This document shows positions 26,298 to 34,558 of a stretch of DNA of 64,000 nucleotides, piece after piece; the stretch's first letter is position 1, and each line of letters begins with the position of its first letter. Source of the DNA: Lachnospiraceae bacterium (GTDB taxonomy: Bacteria; Bacillota; Clostridia; Lachnospirales; Lachnospiraceae); contig JAAWBG010000048.1 of NCBI GenBank assembly GCA_022792535.1, positions 30,537 to 94,536 of the forward strand, in the 5' to 3' direction. The position numbers and the translations under genes are program-made. The notes below the pieces were generated by a model. It ran no database searches and was not told the DNA's origin. It worked only from the letters and a program-made list of their open reading frames with translations.

Positions 26298-27038
26298 ATG
26301 GAAGATTATAGATGTTATCGGATGAGTGGAAGAGAAAAACTGCTGTGTGCGGGAATGACGATTGGACTGGCAGGAATAATCTCATGGCTTTTTTATCGCA
26401 GCTATTATGGAATGGCAGTAGGGTTGTTTCTGTATCTTCCAGTAAAAAGGGCTGCTGGGAATTATTGGATGGAAAAAAGGAAAAAGGATATGTTATTTCA
26501 TTTTAAGGAAATGCTGCAAATGGCCTCCGCCGCTTTGAAAGGGGGAGCCTCTATGGAAAATGCATTTGTACAGGCCAGGGAAGAGTTTGTGAAACTGTAT
26601 GGGGAGGAGAAAGCGATGGCAAAAGAATTTGCTTACATTAATCATCAGGTGCAGCTAAACCTGCCTTTGGAACAATTACTGGAAGATTTGGCAGAGCGGA
26701 GCGGAATAGAAGAGATCAGCAGTTTCAGTCAGGTATTTGGATTTGCAAAACGGGGAGGGGGAGATTTTATGAAAATTTTCCGCAATACCGTAAATAAGAT
26801 CAGCCAGAAAACGGAGCTGATGCGGGAAATAGAAACTGTGACGGCGGCAAAGAGAATGGAGATGAATATTATGAATCTGGTTCCCTTTGGGATTCTGCTC
26901 TATGTGGGGCTTACATCGCCAGAATTTCTAGAACCTCTGTATGGGAACTGGCTGGGAACAGGGATGATGACAGTCTGTTTGATTGGATACGGATGCGCCT
27001 GCAGAATGGCAGAGAAGATAGTAAATATTCAATTATAA
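26298..27038 (+). CDS. TadB-like inner-membrane platform protein
   Basis: This member of the type II secretion F family has 246 residues. Two helices near the N-terminus (~18-55) precede a cytoplasmic T2SSF domain (EMLQMASAALKGGASMENAF near 72, and GGGDFMKIFRNTVNKI near 155), and two helices close the C-terminus. It would form the membrane platform with TadC on which CpaF acts. It is shorter than proteobacterial TadB, as is common in Gram-positive Tad operons. AGGAGG precedes the ATG, and the gap after cpaF is only ten bases. Confidence 0.8.
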   Translation: MEDYRCYRMSGREKLLCAGMTIGLAGIISWLFYRSYYGMAVGLFLYLPVKRAAGNYWMEKRKKDMLFHFKEMLQMASAALKGGASMENAFVQAREEFVKLYGEEKAMAKEFAYINHQVQLNLPLEQLLEDLAERSGIEEISSFSQVFGFAKRGGGDFMKIFRNTVNKISQKTELMREIETVTAAKRMEMNIMNLVPFGILLYVGLTSPEFLEPLYGNWLGTGMMTVCLIGYGCACRMAEKIVNIQL

Positions 27039-27069
27039 AATGGAAGTCTAAAAATAGTTTGGAGGATCT

Positions 27070-28347
27070 ATGTATTGGTACGCAGCAGGTGCGGTTCTCT
27101 GCGGGATCGCGGCCCGGAACATGAAGCGAAAGGTTTCCGGCGAGAAAAAGTTTTATGAAGCATTATTGATTTTGACGGGTGGATTTTTACTGGCAATGGT
27201 GCTTTGGAAGATAGACATGGGACAGGCAGATCAGAAGAAAGTTTTGAGAAACAGACCAGGTCAGGGATTGGAGGAAAGAACATATGAAGTAAGTGCAGAG
27301 GGAATTTTAGAAAAATATCTGTTACAAGTACAGATAGAAGAGAGAAAATTGACGAAAAAGGAAAAAGAAAAGTATTTTGAACAGGCAAAACAAGAATTGG
27401 ATCAAGTCATACTAGGGGAAAATACAGCTAAGGAGAAGATAACAGAATCCTTGAATCTGCCTGCAGTATTACAGAATGGAGCGGTGGAAGCGGAATACAG
27501 TTTTTCCGATTATGAGGTATTTGACCCGGAAGGTAAGTTAAGCCAAGAGGTGACAGAACCCGTTATGGTGGAGGTAACCGCAGAGTTAACTTGTCAGGAA
27601 GAAACTTGTCTCTATCGTTTTTTTCTTCAGGCAGTTCCGAAAGGATTATCTGAAAAGGAACAATATCAAAAAGAGTTGGAAGAGCTGATAGCGGCAGAAA
27701 ATAAAGAGGCAGGAAAAGATTATCTGAAGCTGCCGGAAACCTTAGCCGGAAAGCCGCTGATCTGGAAAGAACAGAAGGAAAACCGCAGTCTGATTGCTGT
27801 ATTCCTTGGAATTGCCGGAGCTATAGGGGTCTTTTTGATCCAGGAAGAAGAAAAAAAGCGAAAAGAATCAGAGCGCAGGCGGCAGATGCTTCTGGACTAT
27901 CCAGAGATCGTCAGCAAATTATCACTGCTTCTGGGAGCAGGAATGAGTATTTTTTCTGCCTGGGAAAAAATTGCAGAAACTTACCGAAAAAAACGGGAAA
28001 AGAAAGAAATAAAGAAACGATACGCCTATGAGGAGATGCTGACAGTTCTCTATGAGATACAAAGCGGAACAGGAGAATTACAGGCCTTTGAAAATTTTGG
28101 CGAGAGATGTCACCTTGGCGAATACCGTAAATTGTCCTCCTTAATTCTGCAAAATGTGCGCAAAGGAGCCAAAGGAATGCAGCAATTATTGGAGGAAGAA
28201 GAACGAGAAGCCTTTGAACAGCGAAAAGCGATAGCAAAAAAGGCAGGAGAGGAAGCAGGAACTAAGTTATTGCTTCCTATGGGAATCATGCTGGTGATCG
28301 TGCTGGTTATTCTGATTCTCCCGGCTGGAATATCCCTCAATGGGTAA
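27070..28347 (+). CDS. TadC-like platform protein with large N-terminal insertion
   Basis: This 425-residue protein has an N-terminal helix pair (~5-57) and a long region of ~180 residues with strand-rich character (EAEYSFSDYEVFDPEGK, MVEVTAELTCQEETCLYRFF). That region lies between membrane segments and is probably extracytoplasmic. A helix follows at ~240-258 (IAVFLGIAGAIGVFLI), then the T2SSF domain (DYPEIVSKLSLLLGAGMSIF near 280) and a C-terminal helix (LLLPMGIMLVIVLVILILPA). The family usually lacks such an N-terminal domain, so this is a lineage form. Its partner is TadB, directly upstream. Confidence 0.7.
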   Translation: MYWYAAGAVLCGIAARNMKRKVSGEKKFYEALLILTGGFLLAMVLWKIDMGQADQKKVLRNRPGQGLEERTYEVSAEGILEKYLLQVQIEERKLTKKEKEKYFEQAKQELDQVILGENTAKEKITESLNLPAVLQNGAVEAEYSFSDYEVFDPEGKLSQEVTEPVMVEVTAELTCQEETCLYRFFLQAVPKGLSEKEQYQKELEELIAAENKEAGKDYLKLPETLAGKPLIWKEQKENRSLIAVFLGIAGAIGVFLIQEEEKKRKESERRRQMLLDYPEIVSKLSLLLGAGMSIFSAWEKIAETYRKKREKKEIKKRYAYEEMLTVLYEIQSGTGELQAFENFGERCHLGEYRKLSSLILQNVRKGAKGMQQLLEEEEREAFEQRKAIAKKAGEEAGTKLLLPMGIMLVIVLVILILPAGISLNG

Positions 28348-28388
28348 GGAAATTGGATAGGTAATTGAAAAAGAAAAGGAGAATGACT

Positions 28389-28556
28389 ATGAGCGAATGG
28401 AAAGCATTTTTAACAGAAGAAGACGGAATGGGTGTTGTGGAAGTGATCTTGATTATTGTAGTTTTGATCAGCTTAGTAGCAATTTTTAAAACCCAGATCA
28501 AGAGTGTGGTAAATACCATTTTGCAGAAGGTAAAGACAAATGCAGGAAAGATCTAA
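28389..28556 (+). CDS. Flp-type major pilin (Flp1-like)
   Basis: This 55-residue prepilin has a short charged leader (MSEWKAFLTEEDG) and then MGVVEVILIIVVLISLVAIF, a helix whose fifth residue after Gly13 is Glu. That Gly|x4-Glu form is the cleavage and assembly signal of Flp pilins. I use ATG 28389 because AGGAG stands eight bases upstream; the ATG six bases earlier is too close and the TTG at 28365 has no site. It is the only very short, pilin-like gene in the operon, so it is probably the major subunit. The next gene starts inside its last codons. Confidence 0.85.
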   Translation: MSEWKAFLTEEDGMGVVEVILIIVVLISLVAIFKTQIKSVVNTILQKVKTNAGKI

Positions 28557-30084
28557 GAGAGAAGAGGGTTTGGCAAAGGGAAGTATTACGTTATTTTATG
28601 CGTTAATGCTGACACTGATCTTGTCCTTTTTGTTTTCTCTCTTAGAGGCGGCGCGGGCAGAATCCTTAAAAAGAATTACAAAACAGGATCTGCTGCTGAG
28701 CCTGGAATCAGAGTTTGGGGCGTATCATATTCCTTTGTGGGAGGATTACCGCATGTTGTTCTTAGAAGGAGGAAATGGATCAGGGGAATTGGATCTCAAA
28801 ATGCTGGAAGGAAATATGATACAGGAATCTTGCCTAGAGCAGCGGGGCATAAGCATCTATCAAATGGTATTAAAAGATCTTGAGATCTGCGGATACGCCC
28901 TGGCAACTGATTGGAATGGAGCAGCTTTTAAGGAACAGGCTTGTAAGGCCATTCAGGAACAGATGGCAGTCAATGCAGCAGAATTGGTGAAAACAAAGTT
29001 AGAAGAAGGGAAAACACTGGCAGAAAAGGAAGAAGAGCTTCAAAGGGAATGGAATTCGGCCCAGGATGCAGTGAAAGAGGCCGAAAAATTGGAAAAGGAA
29101 GGGAAACAAGAGACAGATTCTGAAAAGGGAGAGGAGGAAGGAGAGTATTCAGAAGGATCTTTCCCTTCAAATCCTACAGAAAAAAAGGAGAATCTGCCGG
29201 AAAATCCTATGGACGCGGTAAAAAATTGGAAAAAATCGTCTGTACTGGACTTGGTGGTAAAAGATCCTTCTGGGATTTCGGAAAAGGGGATCAAGGAAGA
29301 GAATCTTTTGGCAAATCGGGAAAAAGAGAAAGGAAATTTGGAGGAACCGAAAAATAAAAAATTAGAAAAATTGTGGTTTATCCAATATTTGAATCATTAT
29401 TTTTCCTGTCAGACTGGCAAGGGAGCAGGGGGAACAAGAGAACATGCGCTAGATTATGAATTAGAATACTGTATTGGAGGAAAGGAAACAGACCGGGAGA
29501 ATCTGGAACGGACGGTTTGCGAATTGCTGTTACTGCGGGAAGCAGGTAATTTTGTGACTATTATGCAGGATGGGAAGAAACAGGCGCTGGCTTTAGAAAT
29601 TGCTGCTGCCGCAGTAGGATTTACAGGGCTTGCGCCTGTAATCCAGGCGGTAAAAATTGGCATTCTGCTGGCTTGGAGCTACATAGAAAGCATTCTGGAT
29701 GTGAGAAATCTTCTGAAAGGCGGGAAAGTACCCTTAGTAAAGGCTGTGACAGAATGGAAAAGCGACGTGTCTTTGGGCCATCAGGCGATTGAGAAACAGA
29801 CAGAAAAAGGGGAAGGTGAGAAGGGAATGGATTACCGGGAATATTTACAGATCCTTCTGCTGATGGTCAGAGAAAATGTATTAGTAGAACGCGCAATGAA
29901 TCTTGTAGAGCAAAATATGAGGCTGCTGCCAGGGGGCGAAAACTTTCGGATGGATGTTATGCTGCAGAAAACTCAGGTTAAGGGTACTTATGAATCACAA
30001 CCGTTATTTCTGGGATTTGTGACTATTGTAAAAGCAAAAGGCGGAACTTATCGTTTTGTTCCGGATCAAGAGTTTTCCTATTAG
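28540..30084 (+). CDS. DUF5702 Tad-associated protein
   Basis: This 514-residue protein starts with a basic leader and KGSITLFYALMLTLILSFLF, a prepilin-like helix. The residue at +5 after Gly is Phe, not Glu, so processing may differ from the other pilins. The rest is outside, with a Glu/Lys-rich, probably coiled and disordered middle (~145-260) and a more ordered C-terminal half. An internal hydrophobic stretch near 350-385 (ALEIAAAAVGFTGLAPVIQA) could be a membrane or core helix. Its place between Flp and TadE fits the TadG/TadF-like minor component labelled DUF5702 in Clostridia. The function is otherwise unknown. Confidence 0.65.
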   Translation: MQERSKREEGLAKGSITLFYALMLTLILSFLFSLLEAARAESLKRITKQDLLLSLESEFGAYHIPLWEDYRMLFLEGGNGSGELDLKMLEGNMIQESCLEQRGISIYQMVLKDLEICGYALATDWNGAAFKEQACKAIQEQMAVNAAELVKTKLEEGKTLAEKEEELQREWNSAQDAVKEAEKLEKEGKQETDSEKGEEEGEYSEGSFPSNPTEKKENLPENPMDAVKNWKKSSVLDLVVKDPSGISEKGIKEENLLANREKEKGNLEEPKNKKLEKLWFIQYLNHYFSCQTGKGAGGTREHALDYELEYCIGGKETDRENLERTVCELLLLREAGNFVTIMQDGKKQALALEIAAAAVGFTGLAPVIQAVKIGILLAWSYIESILDVRNLLKGGKVPLVKAVTEWKSDVSLGHQAIEKQTEKGEGEKGMDYREYLQILLLMVRENVLVERAMNLVEQNMRLLPGGENFRMDVMLQKTQVKGTYESQPLFLGFVTIVKAKGGTYRFVPDQEFSY

Positions 30085-30105
30085 AAAAAGGAGGGGTGTG
30101 AAAAA

Positions 30106-30957
30106 GTGCCTTGGAATCTAGGAAAGGAAAATGAAAATATCTCTCTCAGACATAAAATCAGGAAAAAAAGTAACAGGGAAATTCCCTGGCCTAAGGCACT
30201 TTTCCATGCCCCCTGTTATTTCGCAGGAAATAGGAAAGGAAGTCTTACGGTGGAAACTGCATTGGTACTGCCTATTTTCCTGTTTGCAATGGTGATGGTA
30301 CTGTATTTCTTCTGGGTCATGCAGATTCAGTATGTTGTAGGAAATTCCCTGGACAGAGCAGTGGCAGAAAGTTCTTTGGTCAAGGAAATTTCGCCGACGA
30401 AGGCAGAAAATTTGACGAAGGCTTCTTTTTATAAGGAACTTGTCCGGCAGAAATGCTCGTTATCCCGAATTACAAAGGGAATCGGAGGGTTTTCTTGGAA
30501 GAATACGAAAGTAGATGAAGAATATATAGATGCGCTGGTTACTTATCGGGTGAAATGGCCCATTCGATTTTTTGGAAAAACAGAGATAAAATTGTCTGAT
30601 GGGTGCAGAATGCACCGCTGGACAGGAAATCAGGATGAAGAAGGTGGAAAGAAATATCAGGAATGGGTATATATTACTCCTACAGAGAGCGTGTATCATT
30701 TGAGCCGTGGGTGTACACATCTGAAACTGTCCATAAAGTCGGCAGCTTCAGAACGACTGAAAACAGATTTGAAACAGTATGCGCCTTGTGGACATTGTAC
30801 AGATCAAAAGAAAAAAGGGGCTGTAATCTATATTACAGAGGAAGGAACCTGCTATCACGTGAAAATAGATTGCAGCGGGCTAAAAAGAACCGTTTATATG
30901 ATATTAAAAAGTCAGGCAGGAAATAGAAATCCCTGTTCGAGATGTGGAGGAAAATAG
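30106..30957 (+). CDS. TadE-like minor pilin with tandem Cys modules
   Basis: This 283-residue protein has a long basic leader (~45 residues), then KGSLTVETALVLPIFLFAM. The +5 residue after Gly is Glu, as in TadE-type prepilins. An outside domain follows. The C-terminal ~95 residues hold two copies of one motif: VYHLSRGCTHL...APCGHC and CYHVKIDCSGL...NPCSRC. The pattern YH-x4-C-x2-L...PC-x2-C is known from small Cys modules that end various secreted proteins. They may bind metal or form disulfides at the pilus tip (inference). It starts at GTG after GAGGGGTG. Confidence 0.7.
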   Translation: MPWNLGKENENISLRHKIRKKSNREIPWPKALFHAPCYFAGNRKGSLTVETALVLPIFLFAMVMVLYFFWVMQIQYVVGNSLDRAVAESSLVKEISPTKAENLTKASFYKELVRQKCSLSRITKGIGGFSWKNTKVDEEYIDALVTYRVKWPIRFFGKTEIKLSDGCRMHRWTGNQDEEGGKKYQEWVYITPTESVYHLSRGCTHLKLSIKSAASERLKTDLKQYAPCGHCTDQKKKGAVIYITEEGTCYHVKIDCSGLKRTVYMILKSQAGNRNPCSRCGGK

Positions 30958-30958
30958 T

Positions 30959-31381
30959 ATGCAGAAATATATGTTGCTGGGCCTGCTGGGTTTATGCAGT
31001 TGGGAAGATATGAAGAGAAAAGAATTAAAGATTGTCTATATTTTATTATTTGGAATTGGAGGTATGGTACTGCATTTATTCTACCCGGTATGTTCTATTT
31101 ACAGTATATTGTGGGGGATTTTATTGGGTGTGATTATGATGCTGCTTAGCTGGATAAGCAGAGGAAGCATTGGTATGGGAGATGGAATTCTGTTGGTGGT
31201 GACAGGGATCTATCTGGGCGGAAACAATAACCTGGAATTATTTTTGACAGGGCTTTTGCTGGCAGCCCTTTGGTCTTTGAGTTTACTGGCATTTCGCAAA
31301 AAGAATCGAAAAGAAGAGATTGCGTTTGTTCCCTTTTTACTGGTGTCTTATATAACGATGATCCTTCGGTGGGCAGTATGA
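30959..31381 (+). CDS. Second prepilin peptidase (A24-type)
   Basis: This 140-residue membrane protein has about five helices. Two Asp motifs match A24 peptidases: SWEDMKRKELK near residue 15, and the GxGD motif GMGDGILLV near 69. Later, FVPFLL resembles the family's (A)FGP(F/Y) region. I use ATG 30959, eight bases after GGAGG; a GTG 15 bases earlier lies inside the TadE-like gene. It overlaps the following small pilin gene as ATGA. Two peptidases in one Tad operon are unusual outside Gram-positive types. Confidence 0.75.
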   Translation: MQKYMLLGLLGLCSWEDMKRKELKIVYILLFGIGGMVLHLFYPVCSIYSILWGILLGVIMMLLSWISRGSIGMGDGILLVVTGIYLGGNNNLELFLTGLLLAALWSLSLLAFRKKNRKEEIAFVPFLLVSYITMILRWAV

Positions 31382-31614
31382 AAAGCTGGAAAGGAAGCCT
31401 GACAGTGGAGGCGTCTCTGGTGGTTCCTATTGTTTTAGCCTGCATTCTGATGGTTCTGAATCAGGGAATAGAATTATATTGCAAGACAGTAGAAATAGTT
31501 CAAAAGGGAGAGATATGGGAAGAATGGGAACCGGCAAAGAGATTTCGGAAATTAGAATTGTCAGAAGATATCATCCATGTATTTTGGGAGGACGATGATG
31601 GAAACAATTTATAA
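31378..31614 (+). CDS. Small TadE-type prepilin
   Basis: This 78-residue protein begins MKSWKGSLTVEASLVVPIVL. Gly6 is followed by SLTVE, so Glu is at +5 as in the larger TadE-like protein. The helix is followed by a short acidic tail (~40 residues) without Cys. I start it at the ATG that overlaps the peptidase stop. The longer frame from 31270 runs inside the peptidase gene. It is probably a minor pilin processed by one of the operon's two peptidases. Confidence 0.7.
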   Translation: MKSWKGSLTVEASLVVPIVLACILMVLNQGIELYCKTVEIVQKGEIWEEWEPAKRFRKLELSEDIIHVFWEDDDGNNL

Positions 31615-32938
31615 AAGAAGCCTGCATAAAAGTTATATGTGCATCAGAGGGCAGGAAAAGACGGTGGAGGAATATGAGCTTAAAATACTAGAGGGGGAGA
31701 AAATACCATATCTTCTGCAGATGCAGACTGCCATTGTGGATGGAGAGCAAAATTATCTGTATGAGATCAGTGGAAAACAAAAAATAGAAGATTATCTTTC
31801 TGGAAAAAAGATAGATTATAAAATGTTTCGGAATCTTTTGTTTGCAATAACAAAATTATGCTGCGTGTTGGCGGAATATCTGCTGCGGGAGGAAGGAATC
31901 CGCCTGGAACCAGAATATATTTACATAAGCCTGGAAAATGAAAGAATATATTTTACCTATCTGCCGTTCTGGCAAAAAAATTTGACAGAGGCCTTTGGCT
32001 TTTATATGGAGCAGATGTTACGAAAAATTGATCATCAAGACCAATTAGCAGTAGAATTGGCTTATCATGTGTATCAAATGTGCGGAACAGAAAATTTAAG
32101 CATCAGGGAGATACTGGAAGATGTGATAAAAGCAGAAAAGAGGGGAGAAGGAGATCAAAAGGAGGAACAGAAGTTTTGTCAAAAGGCAGATAAAGTAGAA
32201 AGAAAAGAGAGAGGAGAAGAAAGAGGAAGAACAGAGGAAAAGAAGAGACTGATGGAAGAAGAGGAGGATTTAGAGAGACAAAAAGACGTAACAGGAAGAA
32301 AGATTTGGAGACAGAGGAGAGAGGGGGAAGAGGTAAAAAGAAAAAATTTAGTGAACATAGAAGAGAGAATGTTAGGAAAAATAAAAGAGAGTCTGCAGAA
32401 AAAGAAGGAAAGATGGAATGCAGAAGTTTCTAAAATATGGCAGATGGTGCAGAATAAGACAGAAGTTTTATCATTTAACAGGGACTATTTCAGAAAAAAT
32501 ATAGAGAAAAATGACAGAAAAAAAGAAAAGAAAGAAGAGGGGAAGGGAAAGGTATTTTCAGAAAAAATTCTATTTCAGGAGACCGAGAAATCAGAGGAAT
32601 CAGTGCGGTATCCAACAGAAATTCTAAAAGAGGATCAGCAAAAATTAAGAGGAAAGTTGGCATACCAGGGAATTCATGGATGTGAAGATCTTGTGATCGC
32701 CGGAGAAGAGTTTTTGGTGGGAAAGAGTGTACAGCAGGCAGAGGGAATCATTGAAGGGGAAGGAGTGAGCCGGCTTCATGCCCGGATTACCCGGCAGAAA
32801 AACACATTTTATATTGAAGATCTGAACTCTACCAATGGAACTTACCTCAATGAAGTTCCTCTGGAATACTGCCAAAAAAAGGAATTGTGCAAGAATGATC
32901 ATATTCGTTTTGGCGGGGAAGAATACGTGTTTTATTGA
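31598..32938 (+). CDS. DUF6382-FHA domain protein of the Tad operon
   Basis: This cytoplasmic protein has 446 residues. Residues ~1-170 form an N-terminal domain seen next to Clostridial Tad genes (DUF6382 in my memory). Residues ~175-345 are a very charged Lys/Glu/Arg stretch. The C-terminal ~90 residues are a forkhead-associated domain with GVSRLHARITRQ and NSTNGTYLN, the phosphothreonine-binding loops, intact. It could couple Ser/Thr kinase signals to pilus assembly (inference); no kinase gene is in the window. I use ATG 31598, six bases after GGGAGG. It is the last gene of the Tad operon and overlaps the small pilin gene. Confidence 0.75.
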   Translation: METIYKRSLHKSYMCIRGQEKTVEEYELKILEGEKIPYLLQMQTAIVDGEQNYLYEISGKQKIEDYLSGKKIDYKMFRNLLFAITKLCCVLAEYLLREEGIRLEPEYIYISLENERIYFTYLPFWQKNLTEAFGFYMEQMLRKIDHQDQLAVELAYHVYQMCGTENLSIREILEDVIKAEKRGEGDQKEEQKFCQKADKVERKERGEERGRTEEKKRLMEEEEDLERQKDVTGRKIWRQRREGEEVKRKNLVNIEERMLGKIKESLQKKKERWNAEVSKIWQMVQNKTEVLSFNRDYFRKNIEKNDRKKEKKEEGKGKVFSEKILFQETEKSEESVRYPTEILKEDQQKLRGKLAYQGIHGCEDLVIAGEEFLVGKSVQQAEGIIEGEGVSRLHARITRQKNTFYIEDLNSTNGTYLNEVPLEYCQKKELCKNDHIRFGGEEYVFY

Positions 32939-32945
32939 AAAAAGA

Positions 32946-32974
32946 TTGATTTTGTCTCCAAAAATTTATATACT
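32946..32974 (+). promoter_or_regulatory. Promoter of the flavodoxin-SCP2 gene
   Basis: TTGATT (32946-32951), a 17-base spacer and TATACT (32969-32974), 31 bases before the ATG. Confidence 0.6.
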
Positions 32975-33004
32975 AATGATATTGATGAATTTGGAGGCTT
33001 TGGT

Positions 33005-33997
33005 ATGAAAGTAAATATTTATTATGGAGGACGCGGACTGTTAGACGATCCTACGTTATATGTTATCGATAAAATGCAGGAGGTTTTAGTGGAACTTCGT
33101 GTGGAAGTAGAGCGTTACAATATATATGAACATAAGAACAGTATTTCTACGCTGCCTCAGACAATTAAGGATGCAGACGGAATTATTCTGGCCACTACAG
33201 TAGAATGGCTGGGAATCGGCGGATATATGCAGCAATTTTTAGACGCCTGTTGGTTATATGGAGATAAAGAGAAGATTGCGGCTACTTATATGCAGCCAAT
33301 TGTAATGTCTACCACATATGGCGAGCGGGAAGGGGAGATTACTCTTGCAAATGCATGGGAAATTTTAGGCGGCCTGCCCTGTAGCGGCCTGTGCGGTTAT
33401 GTTGAAAATCTGATCTCTTTTGAGATGAACCGGGATTACACCTTGATTATAGAAAAGAAAGCAGAGAATTTGTACCGGACAATCTCACAAAAGTTGAAAA
33501 GTCTTCCCAACAGTAATCAGGCAGTACGTCAGTCTGTGCTGCGGACACAGCAGTTGGAACTGACCCCGCAGGAAAGTGAACAGTTGTCAAAATATGTGTC
33601 CGATGATGTTTATGTGAAGAAACAAAAAGAAGATATTGAAGAATTGAGCAGTATGTTCAAGGATATGCTGGGGCAGAGCGAAGAAGATGAAGAAATGGCA
33701 TATTTGATGGAATTAGAAGCGCACTTTGTTCCCCAGGAGGATTTTTCAGCCACTTATTTGTTTATGATTGACGGAAAGAAAAAGCCTTTGTCAATAGAAG
33801 TGCACAATGATGAACTGCGGGCCCACTATGGACAGGGAGAAAAGGTGGATGTCTATACCAAATTGACAACTACTGTGATGGACAATATTATGCAGGGAAG
33901 AATGAGCTTTCAGCGTGCATTTATGACAGGAGAGATGACAGCAAAAGGAAATTTTAAGACTCTGAAGATGTTGGACCAGATATTTATTTTTGATTAA
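33005..33997 (+). CDS. Flavodoxin/NADPH-FMN reductase-like protein fused to an SCP2 sterol-carrier domain
   Basis: Residues ~1-165 of this 330-residue protein resemble the NAD(P)H-dependent FMN reductase or flavodoxin fold: KVNIYYGGRGLLDD at the phosphate loop, DADGIILATTVEWLGIGGYM, then STTYGEREGE. After a helical linker, residues ~235-330 look like an SCP2 domain (FSATYLFMIDGKKKPLSIEV, then YTKLTTTVMDNIMQGRMSFQ and MTGEMTAKGNFKTLKMLDQI). SCP2 domains hold hydrophobic ligands. The fusion suggests a flavin-linked redox step on a lipid-like molecule, but the substrate is unknown. It has its own promoter; the HIT gene follows after 13 bases. Confidence 0.65.
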   Translation: MKVNIYYGGRGLLDDPTLYVIDKMQEVLVELRVEVERYNIYEHKNSISTLPQTIKDADGIILATTVEWLGIGGYMQQFLDACWLYGDKEKIAATYMQPIVMSTTYGEREGEITLANAWEILGGLPCSGLCGYVENLISFEMNRDYTLIIEKKAENLYRTISQKLKSLPNSNQAVRQSVLRTQQLELTPQESEQLSKYVSDDVYVKKQKEDIEELSSMFKDMLGQSEEDEEMAYLMELEAHFVPQEDFSATYLFMIDGKKKPLSIEVHNDELRAHYGQGEKVDVYTKLTTTVMDNIMQGRMSFQRAFMTGEMTAKGNFKTLKMLDQIFIFD

Positions 33998-34010
33998 CGG
34001 GAGGTTTACA

Positions 34011-34424
34011 ATGAAAGAAGATTGTATTTTTTGTAAAATTGCTGCGGGAGAGATTTCTTCTCAGACAATTTTTGAGAATGAAGAATTTCGGGTGATTTTA
34101 GATATCAGTCCGGCAGCCAAAGGACATGCTCTGATTATTCCGAAAGAACATTATGGGAATATCTATGAATTGCCGGAAGAAATGGCAGCGAAAGTAATGA
34201 TTCTTGCAAAAAAACTTACAGGACATATGACTGATGTTCTGAAATGCGATGGGTTTAATATTGTGCAGAATAATGGAGAAGCAGCAGGACAGACGGTATT
34301 TCATTTTCACATGCATTTGATTCCAAGATATAAGAATGATGGGAATCAGGATAAGCTGTGCTGGAATCATTTGGAACTGTCTCAGGAAGAGATGAAAGAG
34401 ATTTGTCAGCAGCTTCGCCAGTAA
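34011..34424 (+). CDS. HIT family nucleotide hydrolase
   Basis: This 137-residue histidine-triad protein hydrolyses AMP- or adenylate-linked substrates in the cytoplasm. It begins CIFCKIAAGEI, and the triad HFHMHLIPRY (H-x-H-x-H) lies near residue 103. GHALIIPKEHYGNIYELP is typical of the bacterial Hit/HinT group. I chose ATG 34011 because GGGAGG stands nine bases upstream; the longer frame starts inside the SCP2 gene. The two Cys of CIFC may bind zinc. Confidence 0.92.
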   Translation: MKEDCIFCKIAAGEISSQTIFENEEFRVILDISPAAKGHALIIPKEHYGNIYELPEEMAAKVMILAKKLTGHMTDVLKCDGFNIVQNNGEAAGQTVFHFHMHLIPRYKNDGNQDKLCWNHLELSQEEMKEICQQLRQ

Positions 34425-34477
34425 TAAGGCAGGAGTCATGAAAGGTCTTAGATCACTTCTTAAAATATATCATATCT

Positions 34478-34542
34478 TTTCTTTTGGATCAGATATTGCC
34501 ATAGGAGAAAAATCTTCATGGCAATATCTATGGATCTAAAAG
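34478..34542. terminator. Bidirectional hairpin between the converging HIT and murG genes
   Basis: GGATCAGATATTGCCAT pairs with ATGGCAATATCTATGGATC (12 central pairs perfect) around a ~15-base loop. CTTTT and AAAAG flank it, so it can end both transcripts. Confidence 0.7.
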
Positions 34543-34558
34543 GTATTCTCAAATAAAA

